A stretch of DNA of 64,000 nucleotides from Halalkalibacter suaedae (GCF_017939705.1 NZ_JAGKSQ010000008.1:62001-126000), one strand, 5' to 3'. Positions 55,199 through 63,743 are shown, counted from the stretch's first letter. The notes: generated by a model from the sequence alone, not told the origin. Program-made: numbers and translations.

Positions 55199-56032
55199 AT
55201 GAAGAATGAGGTTTGTACATCAACTGTTTATCTCATGGATACAGATGTATATTATGAGTTCTTTCCATGTAAGGGTAAGGGGCAACTCAAAAAAACAATG
55301 ATTCTTATCCATGGATTTGTCTCGTCATGCTTTAGTTTTCGCAAGCTAATACCTGAACTTAGAAAAGAGTTTGATATTTACACATTAGATTTACCTGGCT
55401 TTGGTAAGAGTGGGAAGCGTAAGAATTTTGTTTACAGCTTTCATAATTACGCTAGTGTTGTCATTGCGTTTTGTCAGCTTTTTAAATTAGATGAAGTTAT
55501 TCTAGTTGGGCATTCAATGGGAGGTCAGGTAGCACTATATACAGCGAAAGTGAAACCAAATCTGGTTGAGAAAATAGTATTACTTTCAAGTTCAGGCTAT
55601 TTAAAAAAAGTCAAAAAGCCATATGTGTATGCTTCTTTTTTACCTTTTGCCAAACAAGCAATGAAATGGTGGATTCAGAAAAAGGACTATAAGGAATCAC
55701 TCTTACAGGTTGTCTATGATAAAAAAATGATTGATGATGAAACCTTAACCGAGTATACGAGACCATTTTCAGAAAATGAATTTTACGATGCATTACTTTG
55801 CTTACTAAGGCAAAGAGAAGGAGATTTGACGAAAGATGAACTACATAGGATTTCTCATTCGGTCCAGATTGTTTGGGGGGAAGAGGATAGTGTGATTCCA
55901 GTCAGGATTGGTAGACAATTAGCCAGAGACTTACCAAATGCTACGTTTACAAGCTTCGCAAAGACAGGTCATCTTCTGCCAGAGGAGAGGCCTAAGGAGG
56001 TCGCTAAATTAATGAAAGATTTCCTACAATGA
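55199..56032 (+). CDS. Alpha/beta hydrolase
   Basis: 277 residues: oxyanion region ILIHGFVSSCFSFRKL, DLPGFGKSGK, nucleophile elbow VGHSMGGQVALYT (Ser ~111), acid in VWGEEDSVIP, base in KTGHLLPEERP. Similar to YugF-like and other bacillar hydrolases. ATG 55199 at eight bases after GAGGTG is preferred over the adjacent TTG at 55196. Substrate unknown. Confidence 0.85.
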   Translation: MKNEVCTSTVYLMDTDVYYEFFPCKGKGQLKKTMILIHGFVSSCFSFRKLIPELRKEFDIYTLDLPGFGKSGKRKNFVYSFHNYASVVIAFCQLFKLDEVILVGHSMGGQVALYTAKVKPNLVEKIVLLSSSGYLKKVKKPYVYASFLPFAKQAMKWWIQKKDYKESLLQVVYDKKMIDDETLTEYTRPFSENEFYDALLCLLRQREGDLTKDELHRISHSVQIVWGEEDSVIPVRIGRQLARDLPNATFTSFAKTGHLLPEERPKEVAKLMKDFLQ

Positions 56033-56159
56033 TAAAGATCAATGTCCACATCCAATTATTGAGAACTATGGTATAATAAGATTATCTTTGTATATGTTTA
56101 TGAAAACGTTTATTAGTAGCGTTTTTGATCAATGCGTCTTTTTTAAGGAGGCGGAATAA

Positions 56160-57374
56160 TTGGATGCTTTGGATGTTATGATGAATAAGGATCGTGTGGT
56201 CCCGTATTATCAACCAATCATCAGTGCTGATAAACAATTAGTTGTTGGCTATGAGGTGGTTGCTAGAATACAGACAGAGGATGGAATAGAAAGATTAGAT
56301 TGGTTTTTTAAGGATAAAACCATTCCTGATGAATATAGATTAGAGTTAGATGATCATATTCAACAATTGGCATTAGAGGATTATTTGAAAACAGATCAAT
56401 CTGCAATGCTTTTTTTTAATTATGATGCAGCTTTACTACAAAAGGATAATGGTGAGACGTTTCTTAATAGAATCTCATCATATCAAAAACATGGTCTCAA
56501 AAATCAGCAAATAGCTCTTCAATTAAAAGAGGAGGATCTTACTGATTTTATAAGTGAGTACAAACATTTCTTTTTTTATATTCAAAGCTTAGGTTTTCGG
56601 ATGGCGATTAGTGATGTCGGTCATAGGGGAAATAACTTTGATCGGATCGCAATGCTGAAGCCAAATATTGTTAAAGTGAATGTAGGGTTTATGGAGGATG
56701 AAGAGCTACCACATCTGTATAGCGAAGTTCATCAATCACTTTCAATGCTATCACGTAAAATAGGAGCAACCCTCCTGTTTGAAGGGATTACTAATTTTAA
56801 TCAGTTGAATTATGCATGGAGAAATGGTGGTCGTTATTATCAGGGACCCTACTTGCAGCCGACAAGAGGATTTTTCGTCGAATCGGACTGTTGCAGGGAA
56901 ACAATGAAAAAGCAATTCCAACATTTCATGGTGTATGAACGTAAAAAAATGGAATCTCAGATTACATTAACGAATGATTTAAATCTTCAACTAAAACAAG
57001 CAATGAAAACGATATCCCCTGAGGATACATATGATGAAATGATTATGAAGGTTGCCACTAGTTGTAGTCAGTATGCATTTCGAATTTATATTTGCAACTA
57101 TGAAGGATTTCAGCAATCCTCAAATGCAGAACAAAATTCAGAGAAATGGGTTTTACTTGAAGAGGGGCGTTTTAAGAACTGGAGCTGGCGTCCGTATTTT
57201 CTTGAAAATATTGTTCGTATGAACATTGAGAAAAGAGGGATTTTATCTGACTTGTATACGGATATAGATCGTGATGAACGTATACGCACATACTCTTATC
57301 CAATCACCGATGAATTATTCCTATTTCTTGATATTCCTTACGATTATTTGTTTGAACAGGAAGGATTGCTATAG
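56160..57374 (+). CDS. ykuI: YkuI-like EAL-domain protein (probable c-di-GMP receptor)
   Basis: 404 residues. EAL-type domain (1-250) with GYEVVARI for the EAL motif, ISDVG in place of DDFG, KVNVGF and LLFEGI; one of the paired metal-binding Asp residues is replaced, so catalysis is doubtful. A C-terminal PAS-like YkuI_C domain (~255-400) follows a coiled linker. Length and layout match B. subtilis YkuI, which binds c-di-GMP. AAGGAGGCGG then TTG start at 56160. Confidence 0.85.
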   Translation: MDALDVMMNKDRVVPYYQPIISADKQLVVGYEVVARIQTEDGIERLDWFFKDKTIPDEYRLELDDHIQQLALEDYLKTDQSAMLFFNYDAALLQKDNGETFLNRISSYQKHGLKNQQIALQLKEEDLTDFISEYKHFFFYIQSLGFRMAISDVGHRGNNFDRIAMLKPNIVKVNVGFMEDEELPHLYSEVHQSLSMLSRKIGATLLFEGITNFNQLNYAWRNGGRYYQGPYLQPTRGFFVESDCCRETMKKQFQHFMVYERKKMESQITLTNDLNLQLKQAMKTISPEDTYDEMIMKVATSCSQYAFRIYICNYEGFQQSSNAEQNSEKWVLLEEGRFKNWSWRPYFLENIVRMNIEKRGILSDLYTDIDRDERIRTYSYPITDELFLFLDIPYDYLFEQEGLL

Positions 57375-57420
57375 GTCTGACCGTTGAGTGACATTTATGT
57401 CTCTCAAGGTCGGACTTTTC
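57374..57420 (+). terminator. Intrinsic terminator after ykuI-like gene
   Basis: GTCTGACCGTTGAG pairs with CTCAAGGTCGGAC, tail TTTTCTTTTT. Confidence 0.8.
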
Positions 57421-57454
57421 TTTTTGATGGTATTGATGAAGGAGAGTGGTTGTT

Positions 57455-58630
57455 TTGGTTGAAAAATCGATTATTCGATTGATGGCCTATTTATTTTTTA
57501 TTCATTCAACAATGACGATAATTATTGGGTATATACCTGTCTTTTATCAAGGCCAGGGGCTTACTGGTTCACAGGTTGGCCTTTTAATGGCGATTGGACC
57601 GATTGCAACAATCGTGGCACAGCCTTTCTGGGGTTATATGAGTGACAAATACAAGTCAATTAAGCGAATGATTATCCTTGCCTTGTTTGGGCTTTTCCTG
57701 TCGACAGCGGCCTTTCTTATTGTCGATTCATTTTATGGCTATATGATTCTCATGTTCGTTTTATATGTATTTGTTTCACCAACGACTGCTTTAGGTGACT
57801 CACTAGCTCAGCAAACCGCAATTGAGAAGAAAGTTACATTTGGAAGTATTCGTATGTGGGGCTCGCTTGGGTTTGCGATTACATCGCTTTTAACAGGTTA
57901 TCTTCTAACGTGGATTGGTGTAAATTACATCATGTATCCGATGATGTTCATGGCTATCATTGCCTTAATCATTGCGTTTGGGGTGAAGGACGTACCACAA
58001 ACAAATAAACCAGTTACGATTGTTGATGCCCTTCGCTTAAGCACAAATAGAACCTTAATGCTCTTTCTATTGTTTGTAGTGTTTATATCAAGCACTCACC
58101 GAGCTAACGACACGTATTTAGGGTTATATATTGTTGAACTAGGTGGTCCAGAAGCAATGATTGGCTGGGCGTGGTTTATCGGTGTTGTCGCAGAAGCGGC
58201 AATCTTTGCAACAAGTGCATATTGGTTTAAAAGGTGGTCCCCATTAACTTTTATTATATTGGCTGGTGGACTATACACGATCAGATGGGCTCTGATGGGA
58301 TTAATCTCAAACCCGTGGTTCATTTTACCGCTACAAGTCACTCACGGTCTAACTTTTGGTGTGCTATATCTTGCTGCATTCCAGTTTGTAAATCATTTAA
58401 TTCCTAAGCACTTACAAGCGACGGGGCATGTTCTTTTTATTACAATTGTCTTTGGAGTATCAGGAATTATCGGTTCACTTGTTGGAGGTTATATTATTGA
58501 ATTAACTTCAATGAATACGCTCTACTCATTGCTTGCAATTAGTGCCTTTGTTGGAGTCGTCTGTTTAGCACTCTTTCAAAAAGGGATGGCCGGCACTAAG
58601 AATCGTTTTAATGTAAGAGAAATAGAATAG
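57455..58630 (+). CDS. MFS transporter, MFS_1-like/PPP-type
   Basis: 391 residues, 12 membrane helices. PVFYQGQGLTGSQVGLLMAI, WGYMSDKYKSIKRM and SIRMWGSLGFAITSLLTGYL (the GS.R.WGS.GF motif) are typical of the MFS_1_like group related to nucleoside and 3-phenylpropionate carriers. TTG start at 57455, eight bases after AAGGAGAG; GTG 57446 lies inside that site. Substrate unknown. Confidence 0.85.
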   Translation: MVEKSIIRLMAYLFFIHSTMTIIIGYIPVFYQGQGLTGSQVGLLMAIGPIATIVAQPFWGYMSDKYKSIKRMIILALFGLFLSTAAFLIVDSFYGYMILMFVLYVFVSPTTALGDSLAQQTAIEKKVTFGSIRMWGSLGFAITSLLTGYLLTWIGVNYIMYPMMFMAIIALIIAFGVKDVPQTNKPVTIVDALRLSTNRTLMLFLLFVVFISSTHRANDTYLGLYIVELGGPEAMIGWAWFIGVVAEAAIFATSAYWFKRWSPLTFIILAGGLYTIRWALMGLISNPWFILPLQVTHGLTFGVLYLAAFQFVNHLIPKHLQATGHVLFITIVFGVSGIIGSLVGGYIIELTSMNTLYSLLAISAFVGVVCLALFQKGMAGTKNRFNVREIE

Positions 58631-58770
58631 AGACAGAGATAGGACTAAAGTGTCTGACTAAAATTCCGAACAAAGCAATTCTTTAGTGAAGTATACTTCA
58701 AGATCGGTGTCATTGCACCAACCCCTTCGTTCGTTTTTTTAGTTAGTTCATCATCCTTGTCTCGGTCTCT
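58629..58770. repeat. Long palindromic intergenic repeat, copy D
   Basis: Terminal arms AGAGACAGAGATAGGA and (reversed) AGAGACCGAGACAAGGA; inner left arm ACTAAAGTG.CTGACTAAAA and CCGAACAAAGCAAT align with copy B. The GC-rich core is replaced by a short GTGAAGTATACTTC hairpin. Confidence 0.75.
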
Positions 58771-58843
58771 AAGAAACAGCTGTTGTGAATTTTAATGGTA
58801 AGTTTGTTACACTATCTGAAAAGACAGAAGGGTGGGTTATATA

Positions 58844-59146
58844 ATGGATATTATTTTGACAGAAAAAGCGAAAACGTTTTTTAAGCAATTATCCTTAGCA
58901 TCTAAGTCAATTCGTGTTCGAGCATATGACACGTTTGAGTGAAGCACGATGGTAGCGTACGACCTTGTTCTGGATGAACAAGGACCAGATGATGCTTCAA
59001 TAGAAATTGATCAATTGCCTTTTATCTATGATAACAAAACAGAAGATGAGATAGGTGCGTATGTGAAAATTGATTTTGTCGCTTCGCAAGGGTTGAAAAT
59101 GATTAATGCCAATCAAACCCTTGCTTATGCATTAAATCTTAAATAG
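58844..59146 (+). CDS. HesB/IscA-like selenoprotein with in-frame UGA, divergent
   Basis: 100 residues with UGA at codon 33 (58940-58942): SIRVRAYDTFEU, then STMVAYDLVLDEQGPDD. The RV.....U/C....Y.L.LDE layout, predicted Y-F/I-D segments and length match HesB-like proteins, and the same locus of the relative at 61055 holds Sec. It lacks the usual GMGU glycines, having FEUS. RBS GAAGGGTGGG before the ATG. HesB/IscA proteins carry Fe-S or metal; the role of Sec here is unknown. A short ATG-started frame after the UGA (58949) is not the gene. Confidence 0.8.
58963..58983 (+). promoter_or_regulatory. SECIS element of the first HesB-like gene
   Basis: CCTTGTTC pairs perfectly with GAACAAGG (8 bp) over loop TGGAT, 20 nt after the UGA; G occurs at loop position 2. 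Confidence 0.7.
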
Positions 59147-59150
59147 TCTG

Positions 59151-59513
59151 TTATTTCTTAATGAAGAGTCCGCTAACTTGTTTGACGATTGGACTTACCT
59201 GGTGCATCGTCTTTACAACTTGGTCCATTGTTTGAACCGTACGTCCTACATCAAATTTTCCGTTCTCACCAACAAAGGCTGATTTGAAAAAGGATGCTTT
59301 CTTTGGACCAGCACCTGGAAGAGCTTGCGGTCCTTGTTGAGTAGGTGCAAACGGCTGGCTCTGCTGCCCTTGTTGAGGGTACGCAGGGTATTGCTGCTGT
59401 GGGAACGGTTGATGGTGAAAGTGTTGTGGTTGACCAGCTGTTTGAAATGGTTGTAATCGTTGTTTCCGATTTGGTGACATATTAGGTCTGTGATATGGAT
59501 TAGGTTGAAACAT
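59151..59513 (-). CDS. yppG: YppG-like proline/glutamine-rich protein
   Basis: 120 residues. First ~70 are low-complexity Pro/Gln/His-rich (QTAGQPQHFHHQPFPQQQYP), then FFKSAFVGENGKFDVGRTVQ and a hydrophobic, heptad-like tail ending VSGLFIKK. Matches the YppG family, widespread in bacilli and of unknown function, often sporulation-associated. AGGAGGTTTTACT upstream of the ATG. Follows the Hsp20 gene on the same strand by 11 bp. Confidence 0.8.
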   Translation of the reverse strand: MFQPNPYHRPNMSPNRKQRLQPFQTAGQPQHFHHQPFPQQQYPAYPQQGQQSQPFAPTQQGPQALPGAGPKKASFFKSAFVGENGKFDVGRTVQTMDQVVKTMHQVSPIVKQVSGLFIKK

Positions 59514-59524
59514 AGTAAAACCTC

Positions 59525-59965
59525 CTATTCAATTGCTATTTTTTTTCTTCGATTTGGAATGGTAATGACAAGAAGTCCATTGCTGTAGACGGCTTTGACT
59601 TCTTTCTCATTTATTAAAAAAGGGACATTAATTACTCGTTGACGGACCTGTGAGTGCCCATGGCGTTCAGTAATGTTGTTCTTTTCATCCGTATAAATTG
59701 TTTGTTCATCTTCAATTACTTGGATTCGAATCGTCTGGCGATATATATCTAGTTTAATTTGACTTTTTTTGACTCCAGGAAGTTCGATTTCAGCTTTCCA
59801 GATGTCCTTTTCTTCCTTCACCCGAACTGGAATTGGAGCAAGAAACATTGGGTGCTCATTTAAATGTGTGTAGGTGTTCTGAAAGAATTCATCAATTGAT
59901 TTTAGAATATCCTGATAGCCTTTTGGCAGCTTTTTAGACCATGGCTGCTGTTGATCATCGGACAT
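59525..59965 (-). CDS. Hsp20/alpha-crystallin small heat shock protein
   Basis: 146 residues. N-terminal helical region with KLPKGYQDILKSIDEFFQ, then the crystallin beta sandwich (DIWKAEIELPGVKKSQIKLD, RQRVINVPFLINEKEVKAVY, NGLLVITIPNR). Holds unfolded proteins; relatives CotM and CotP are spore coat-associated. ATG after GAGGTGAAAGG. Operon with the YppG-like gene. Confidence 0.9.
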   Translation of the reverse strand: MSDDQQQPWSKKLPKGYQDILKSIDEFFQNTYTHLNEHPMFLAPIPVRVKEEKDIWKAEIELPGVKKSQIKLDIYRQTIRIQVIEDEQTIYTDEKNNITERHGHSQVRQRVINVPFLINEKEVKAVYSNGLLVITIPNRRKKIAIE

Positions 59966-60053
59966 TGCCTTTCACCTCAATCTTTCTCTTGATTACTACT
60001 GTATATATATGTGGATTTTTCAACTTTTGTGAAAAGTTAGGGGGCAAAATAAT

Positions 60054-60989
60054 ATGAATTCATTCATTATTGATTCGCACTGTGATGCACTGTTAAAGCT
60101 TTGGGAGCAGCCGCAAAGGGATTATCATACTTCTGCGGAGATTGATGCTAATCTTGATAGACTTATTGCAGGAAACGTGCGTGTTCAGCTTTTTGCTATC
60201 TTTGTTGAGCCTTGGGTCAAGCACGACCAGAAGTTTCAAGTTGTTTTGGAGCAAATTGATCTTTTCTATAAAAAAGTACTTACCGCCCCTAAGGTGAGAC
60301 ATATAAAAAAATGGTCTGACCTGACCTCTCTTCAAGACGGTGAAATAGGAGCTGTGCTTACACTTGAAGGCGTTGATGCGATCGGAGACGATTTAACGAA
60401 GCTAACCATTCTTTATCAATTGGGTGTATTATCTGTTGGTCTCACTTGGAACCAAGCGAATCTTTGTGCAGATGGTGTTGGTGAACCACGCGGTGCCGGT
60501 CTTTCCGTTTTAGGAAAAGAACTGGTTGAATTGAACAATCAATTTGATGTGTTAACTGATGTTTCTCATTTGAGTATTAATGGCTTTTGGGATGTTATGG
60601 AGCTCGCAAAAAAGCCGATTGCCAGTCATTCAAATGCACGTGTATTATGTGAGCATCCACGGAACTTGTATGATGACCAAATTGAAGCACTTACTACGAA
60701 TAATGGTTATATTGGTATCGTATTTCATCCTTTATTTCTAACCAATAGTGAGGAACAACCGACAATTCTAGATGTGGTAAGGCATGTAGAGCATCTCTGT
60801 TCACTAGGAGCAGAAAAACATATTGGCTTTGGTTCAGATTTCGATGGAATATCTGTCTATGTTGACAAGTTAAGGCATAGTGGGGAGTACGGTAACTTAG
60901 TGAATGAACTAATGAAGTATTTTTCAACTGAAGTTGTGAATGGGTTCTTACATGAAAACTTTAGGAGATTCGTTATTAGTGAAAGATAG
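60054..60989 (+). CDS. Membrane dipeptidase (peptidase M19)
   Basis: 311 residues, binuclear-zinc TIM barrel: DSHCDALLKL (HxD), EGVDAIGDD, SVGLTWNQANLCADGVGEP, DVSHLS, ASHSNARVLC and GFGSDFDG. Renal-dipeptidase-like enzyme, cleaving dipeptides. ATG 60054 after AGGGGGC. No signal peptide is obvious, so probably cytosolic. Confidence 0.92.
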   Translation: MNSFIIDSHCDALLKLWEQPQRDYHTSAEIDANLDRLIAGNVRVQLFAIFVEPWVKHDQKFQVVLEQIDLFYKKVLTAPKVRHIKKWSDLTSLQDGEIGAVLTLEGVDAIGDDLTKLTILYQLGVLSVGLTWNQANLCADGVGEPRGAGLSVLGKELVELNNQFDVLTDVSHLSINGFWDVMELAKKPIASHSNARVLCEHPRNLYDDQIEALTTNNGYIGIVFHPLFLTNSEEQPTILDVVRHVEHLCSLGAEKHIGFGSDFDGISVYVDKLRHSGEYGNLVNELMKYFSTEVVNGFLHENFRRFVISER

Positions 60990-61054
60990 GATCAATTAAA
61001 TGATATTTGCTAGGTTTTCCGTTATACTAGTTAGGAAAATGTGAGGTGAGGACA

Positions 61055-61339
61055 ATGAAAATAACAGATCGTGCAAAAGACTTTCTTAAAGAAACGATGA
61101 ATGAACATGGACTTACAACAGTACGTGTTGTATTTGCTGGAATGGGCTGAGGTGCACCAAAACTTGGGCTTGCTCTGGATGAGCCAGCGGATACTGATAT
61201 TCAAGAGACAATTAATGAAATTAATGTAGCGTTTGAGAAAGAAGTGGTAGAACACACACAGGATCTGACCCTTGATTACGAAGAATCAGAGCAGGGTTCA
61301 GGTCTAGTGTTGAATGGTAGTGGATCTGACTGTTGTTAA
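61055..61339 (+). CDS. HesB-like selenoprotein, in-frame UGA
   Basis: 94 residues with UGA at codon 32 (61148-61150): VRVVFAGMGUGAPKLGLALD then EPADTD, closely matching known HesB-like selenoproteins in which Sec replaces the first metal-site Cys; the C-terminus GSGSDCC supplies the remaining cysteines of the IscA pattern. Predicted Fe-S or metal carrier. GTGAGGTGAGG precedes the ATG. Terminator-like hairpin follows at 61367. Confidence 0.93.
61168..61188 (+). promoter_or_regulatory. SECIS element of the second HesB-like gene
   Basis: GCTTGCTC pairs with GAGCCAGC (7 of 8) over loop TGGAT, 17 nt after the UGA. Confidence 0.6.
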
Positions 61340-61366
61340 ATAGGATGTGATCGCACTGCTAATTGC

Positions 61367-61418
61367 TACAAGGGGGGTTTTCAGAAGGAACATAACCTTT
61401 TGAAACTCCCTTTTTTTA
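61367..61418 (+). terminator. Intrinsic terminator after HesB-like selenoprotein gene
   Basis: AAGGGGGGTTTTCAGAAGG pairs imperfectly with CCTTTTGAAACTCCCTT, followed by TTTTT. Confidence 0.8.
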
Positions 61419-61581
61419 GGGTGTTATATAGTGTTGATTTTCATTTAGTTAAGCATAACCTTCAATAAGAAAAGGCAACCTAGTCGAAGTGTTAGGACTA
61501 CGTCAAAACTGATATTAGTTGCCATATATGTTACAATTGCTATAGATTTTGAGTAGAAGTAGAAGAAGGGATGAATAAGAG

Positions 61582-62340
61582 ATGAAGAAAATGGGAGTTA
61601 TGTTCGCTGCATCAATCTTGGCAATTACTTTAGTTGCTTGCGGAGGGGACGAGCAGCCAGAACAGAGTGAAGAAGTAGAAGGTGAAGAAGCTACCAGTGA
61701 AGAGGCTGAGGTTGAGCAAGAAAGTACATATAACACTGATGATATCCCTGAAGTCATTGCAACAGTCAATGGTGAAGAAATTGATAATGAACTCTATATA
61801 GCATACTTGCAACAAGAGGTTCAATCGTTAACCATGCAAGGTGTTGATTTAGAAAGTGCAGAAGCAACATCCTTTATAGAGGGAACGAAGAAACAACTGC
61901 TTGATTATATGGTTGATGAAAGAATTATTCTTCAAGAAGCAGAGAAAGAAGGTATTACGGCATCAGAAGAAGATATTGACGCCGAAATAGCAACTTACCT
62001 TGCACAGTATCAAATTGATGAAAGTGAATTAGAAGAACGACTTAGCGAGCAAGGAATTACAATGGAGGAAATTCGTGCAGATTTTGAAGCACCTGTTATT
62101 AGAAACAAATATATTGATCAGTTTGTCTCAGTACCAGAAGTGACAGAAGAAGAACTTCAAACAACCTATGATGAAATTGTCGCATCTGCAAGTCAAGCTG
62201 AGGAAGAAACAGAGATCCCTTCTTTTGATGAATACCGTGAAGAACTTGAAAACTATCTAGTAGCCCAAAAGCAACAGGAAGAACTTGGTGCATTATTAGA
62301 AAAACTTCGTGAAGAGTATGAAATTACTACATTTATGTAG
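61582..62340 (+). CDS. SurA-N-like lipoprotein lacking a PPIase domain
   Basis: 252 residues. Lipobox ITLVAC (Cys20), acidic linker to ~50, then SurA_N-like helices: VIATVNGEEIDNELYIAYLQ, QLLDYMVDERIILQEAEKEG, and terminal EELGALLEKLREEYE. No parvulin domain. Same architecture as the protein at 17449, with which it shares the acidic linker and a PEV.ATVNGEE start. Ribosome binding site GAAGGGATG. Extracytoplasmic chaperone role is inferred. Confidence 0.83.
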   Translation: MKKMGVMFAASILAITLVACGGDEQPEQSEEVEGEEATSEEAEVEQESTYNTDDIPEVIATVNGEEIDNELYIAYLQQEVQSLTMQGVDLESAEATSFIEGTKKQLLDYMVDERIILQEAEKEGITASEEDIDAEIATYLAQYQIDESELEERLSEQGITMEEIRADFEAPVIRNKYIDQFVSVPEVTEEELQTTYDEIVASASQAEEETEIPSFDEYREELENYLVAQKQQEELGALLEKLREEYEITTFM

Positions 62341-62371
62341 AAATAATAACTTATGGGATTTTTAAATCCAG

Positions 62372-62424
62372 CAATTGGAGATTACTCTAAAGTCTGTTAA
62401 TGACTCTTGGAATAATCTCTTTTT
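62372..62424 (+). terminator. Intrinsic terminator after SurA-N-like gene
   Basis: GAGATTACTC pairs with AATAATCTC over a long loop, tail TTTTTTCTTTT. Confidence 0.6.
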
Positions 62425-62516
62425 TCTTTTAAAATGTTAAAAATATATGTTGCTGATATGGGTGTAGGCTTATAAACTAGGAGTAGTACGGAGACAAGCT
62501 CATTGGAGGAAATAAA

Positions 62517-63428
62517 ATGGCTAACATAGAAAAGAGTAATATTTTACTTGACAGTGGAACAAACGAACTAGAGATTATCATGTTTAAAGTAGATCAAGGC
62601 ACATTTGGAATTAATGTTTTGAAAGTGAGAGAAATCATTAACCCATTACCAATTACAGCTACTCCTAACGGTCATCCGAATGTGGAAGGTGTTGTAAGAC
62701 TTCGAGATGAGGTTATTCCTGTTATTGATTTAGCAAAAGTATTAAATGTACCTGCATCAACCGATCAAACACAGGACAAATACATTATCGCTGAACTAAA
62801 TCAACTAAAAGTCGCCTTTCATGTTCATAGCGTCTCACGTATTCATCGAATTTCTTGGGAGCAAATTGAAAAACCAAGTGAGTTGGCTCAAGCTGGCATG
62901 AGTCAAACAATCGGAATTGTAAAAATGGAAGATGAGATGGCTATATTATTAGATTTTGAGAAAATCGTTGTTGATATTAATCCCGAATCTGGTTTAAGTA
63001 TTGACGCTGTCAAAGCACTTGGACCACGTCAACGCTCTGCTAAAAAGATTCTAATTGCTGAGGATTCCGCTATTTTACGTAAATTACTACAAGATACGCT
63101 TACAGAAGCGGGATATGGTAATTTACAGTTTTTTGAGAATGGGAAAATGGCTTGGGAATACCTTGAACTTCTTTCTAAAGAGGGACGTGAAGAAATTAAT
63201 CGTCGTGTTGATGGGATTATCACAGATATTGAAATGCCGCAAATGGATGGACACCATTTAACAAAGCGTATTAAAGAAACCGAAAGCTTAGCTCATCTTC
63301 CAATTGTTATTTTCTCTTCACTAATCACAAGTGATCTTTTCCACAAGGGAGAAAAAGTCGGAGCACAAGCACAAATTAGTAAACCGGAGATTGTGAAATT
63401 AGTTGAAACACTAGATGAATTAGTATAA
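62517..63428 (+). CDS. cheV: Chemotaxis coupling protein CheV
   Basis: 303 residues, the length of B. subtilis CheV. CheW-like domain (~15-160, EIIMFKVDQGTFGINVLKVR, EGVVRLRDEVIPVIDL) and a receiver domain (~175-303, KILIAEDSAILRKLL, phosphoacceptor Asp in VDGIITDIEMPQMDG, Lys in AQISKPE). Couples receptors to CheA and adapts signalling by phosphorylation. GGAGGAAATAAA upstream. Confidence 0.95.
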   Translation: MANIEKSNILLDSGTNELEIIMFKVDQGTFGINVLKVREIINPLPITATPNGHPNVEGVVRLRDEVIPVIDLAKVLNVPASTDQTQDKYIIAELNQLKVAFHVHSVSRIHRISWEQIEKPSELAQAGMSQTIGIVKMEDEMAILLDFEKIVVDINPESGLSIDAVKALGPRQRSAKKILIAEDSAILRKLLQDTLTEAGYGNLQFFENGKMAWEYLELLSKEGREEINRRVDGIITDIEMPQMDGHHLTKRIKETESLAHLPIVIFSSLITSDLFHKGEKVGAQAQISKPEIVKLVETLDELV

Positions 63429-63453
63429 GGTTTTGAACAATGTAATGCAAAAA

Positions 63454-63502
63454 TAAGGTGACTGAAAAGGACATAGACCTCTTCAGTCACCTTTTTACTT
63501 TT
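63454..63502. terminator. Bidirectional terminator between cheV and small convergent gene
   Basis: AAGGTGACTGAA pairs with TTCAGTCACCTTTTT; the right arm overlaps the end of the convergent small gene. Confidence 0.85.
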
Positions 63503-63591
63503 TTGGTTAATAACTGTTTTTGTTCTTTTGTGATGATACCTAATTTTGAGAAAAGATGTGCGTAAAAAATAGTTTTCTTATTAAGCCCCAT
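63487..63591 (-). CDS. Small basic hypothetical protein, 34 aa
   Basis: MGLNKKTIFYAHLFSKLGII followed by a basic tail ending KKVKR, with AAAAAAGGAG nine bases before the ATG, a strong ribosome binding site. Basic, with one amphipathic helix likely. Its stop lies within the terminator stem shared with cheV. No family recognised; the upstream in-frame extension to 63744 is unsupported. Confidence 0.45.
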   Translation of the reverse strand: MGLNKKTIFYAHLFSKLGIITKEQKQLLTKKVKR

Positions 63592-63743
63592 TCGGATCAA
63601 CTCCTTTTTTATATAGTATGCACACGCAACAAAAAATTGCCTTAAGGAAACAAAATTTGTGTGTTTCAAATACCGTTTCATAGACAAAGGAGACTCTAAG
63701 TTGATATGATAGGGAGAAAGATGACAATGAGGGAGTGACACCA

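Noticed and set aside
58949-59146. 65-residue protein starting after the UGA
   Set aside because: It would lack the first strand of the HesB fold; the ribosome binding site belongs to the start at 58844 and the UGA has a SECIS-like hairpin.
58844-61339. UGA codons as pseudogene stops or sequencing errors
   Set aside because: A full Sec machinery with tRNA-Sec is present, the UGAs sit at the expected motif positions, and both genes keep intact frames and hairpins.
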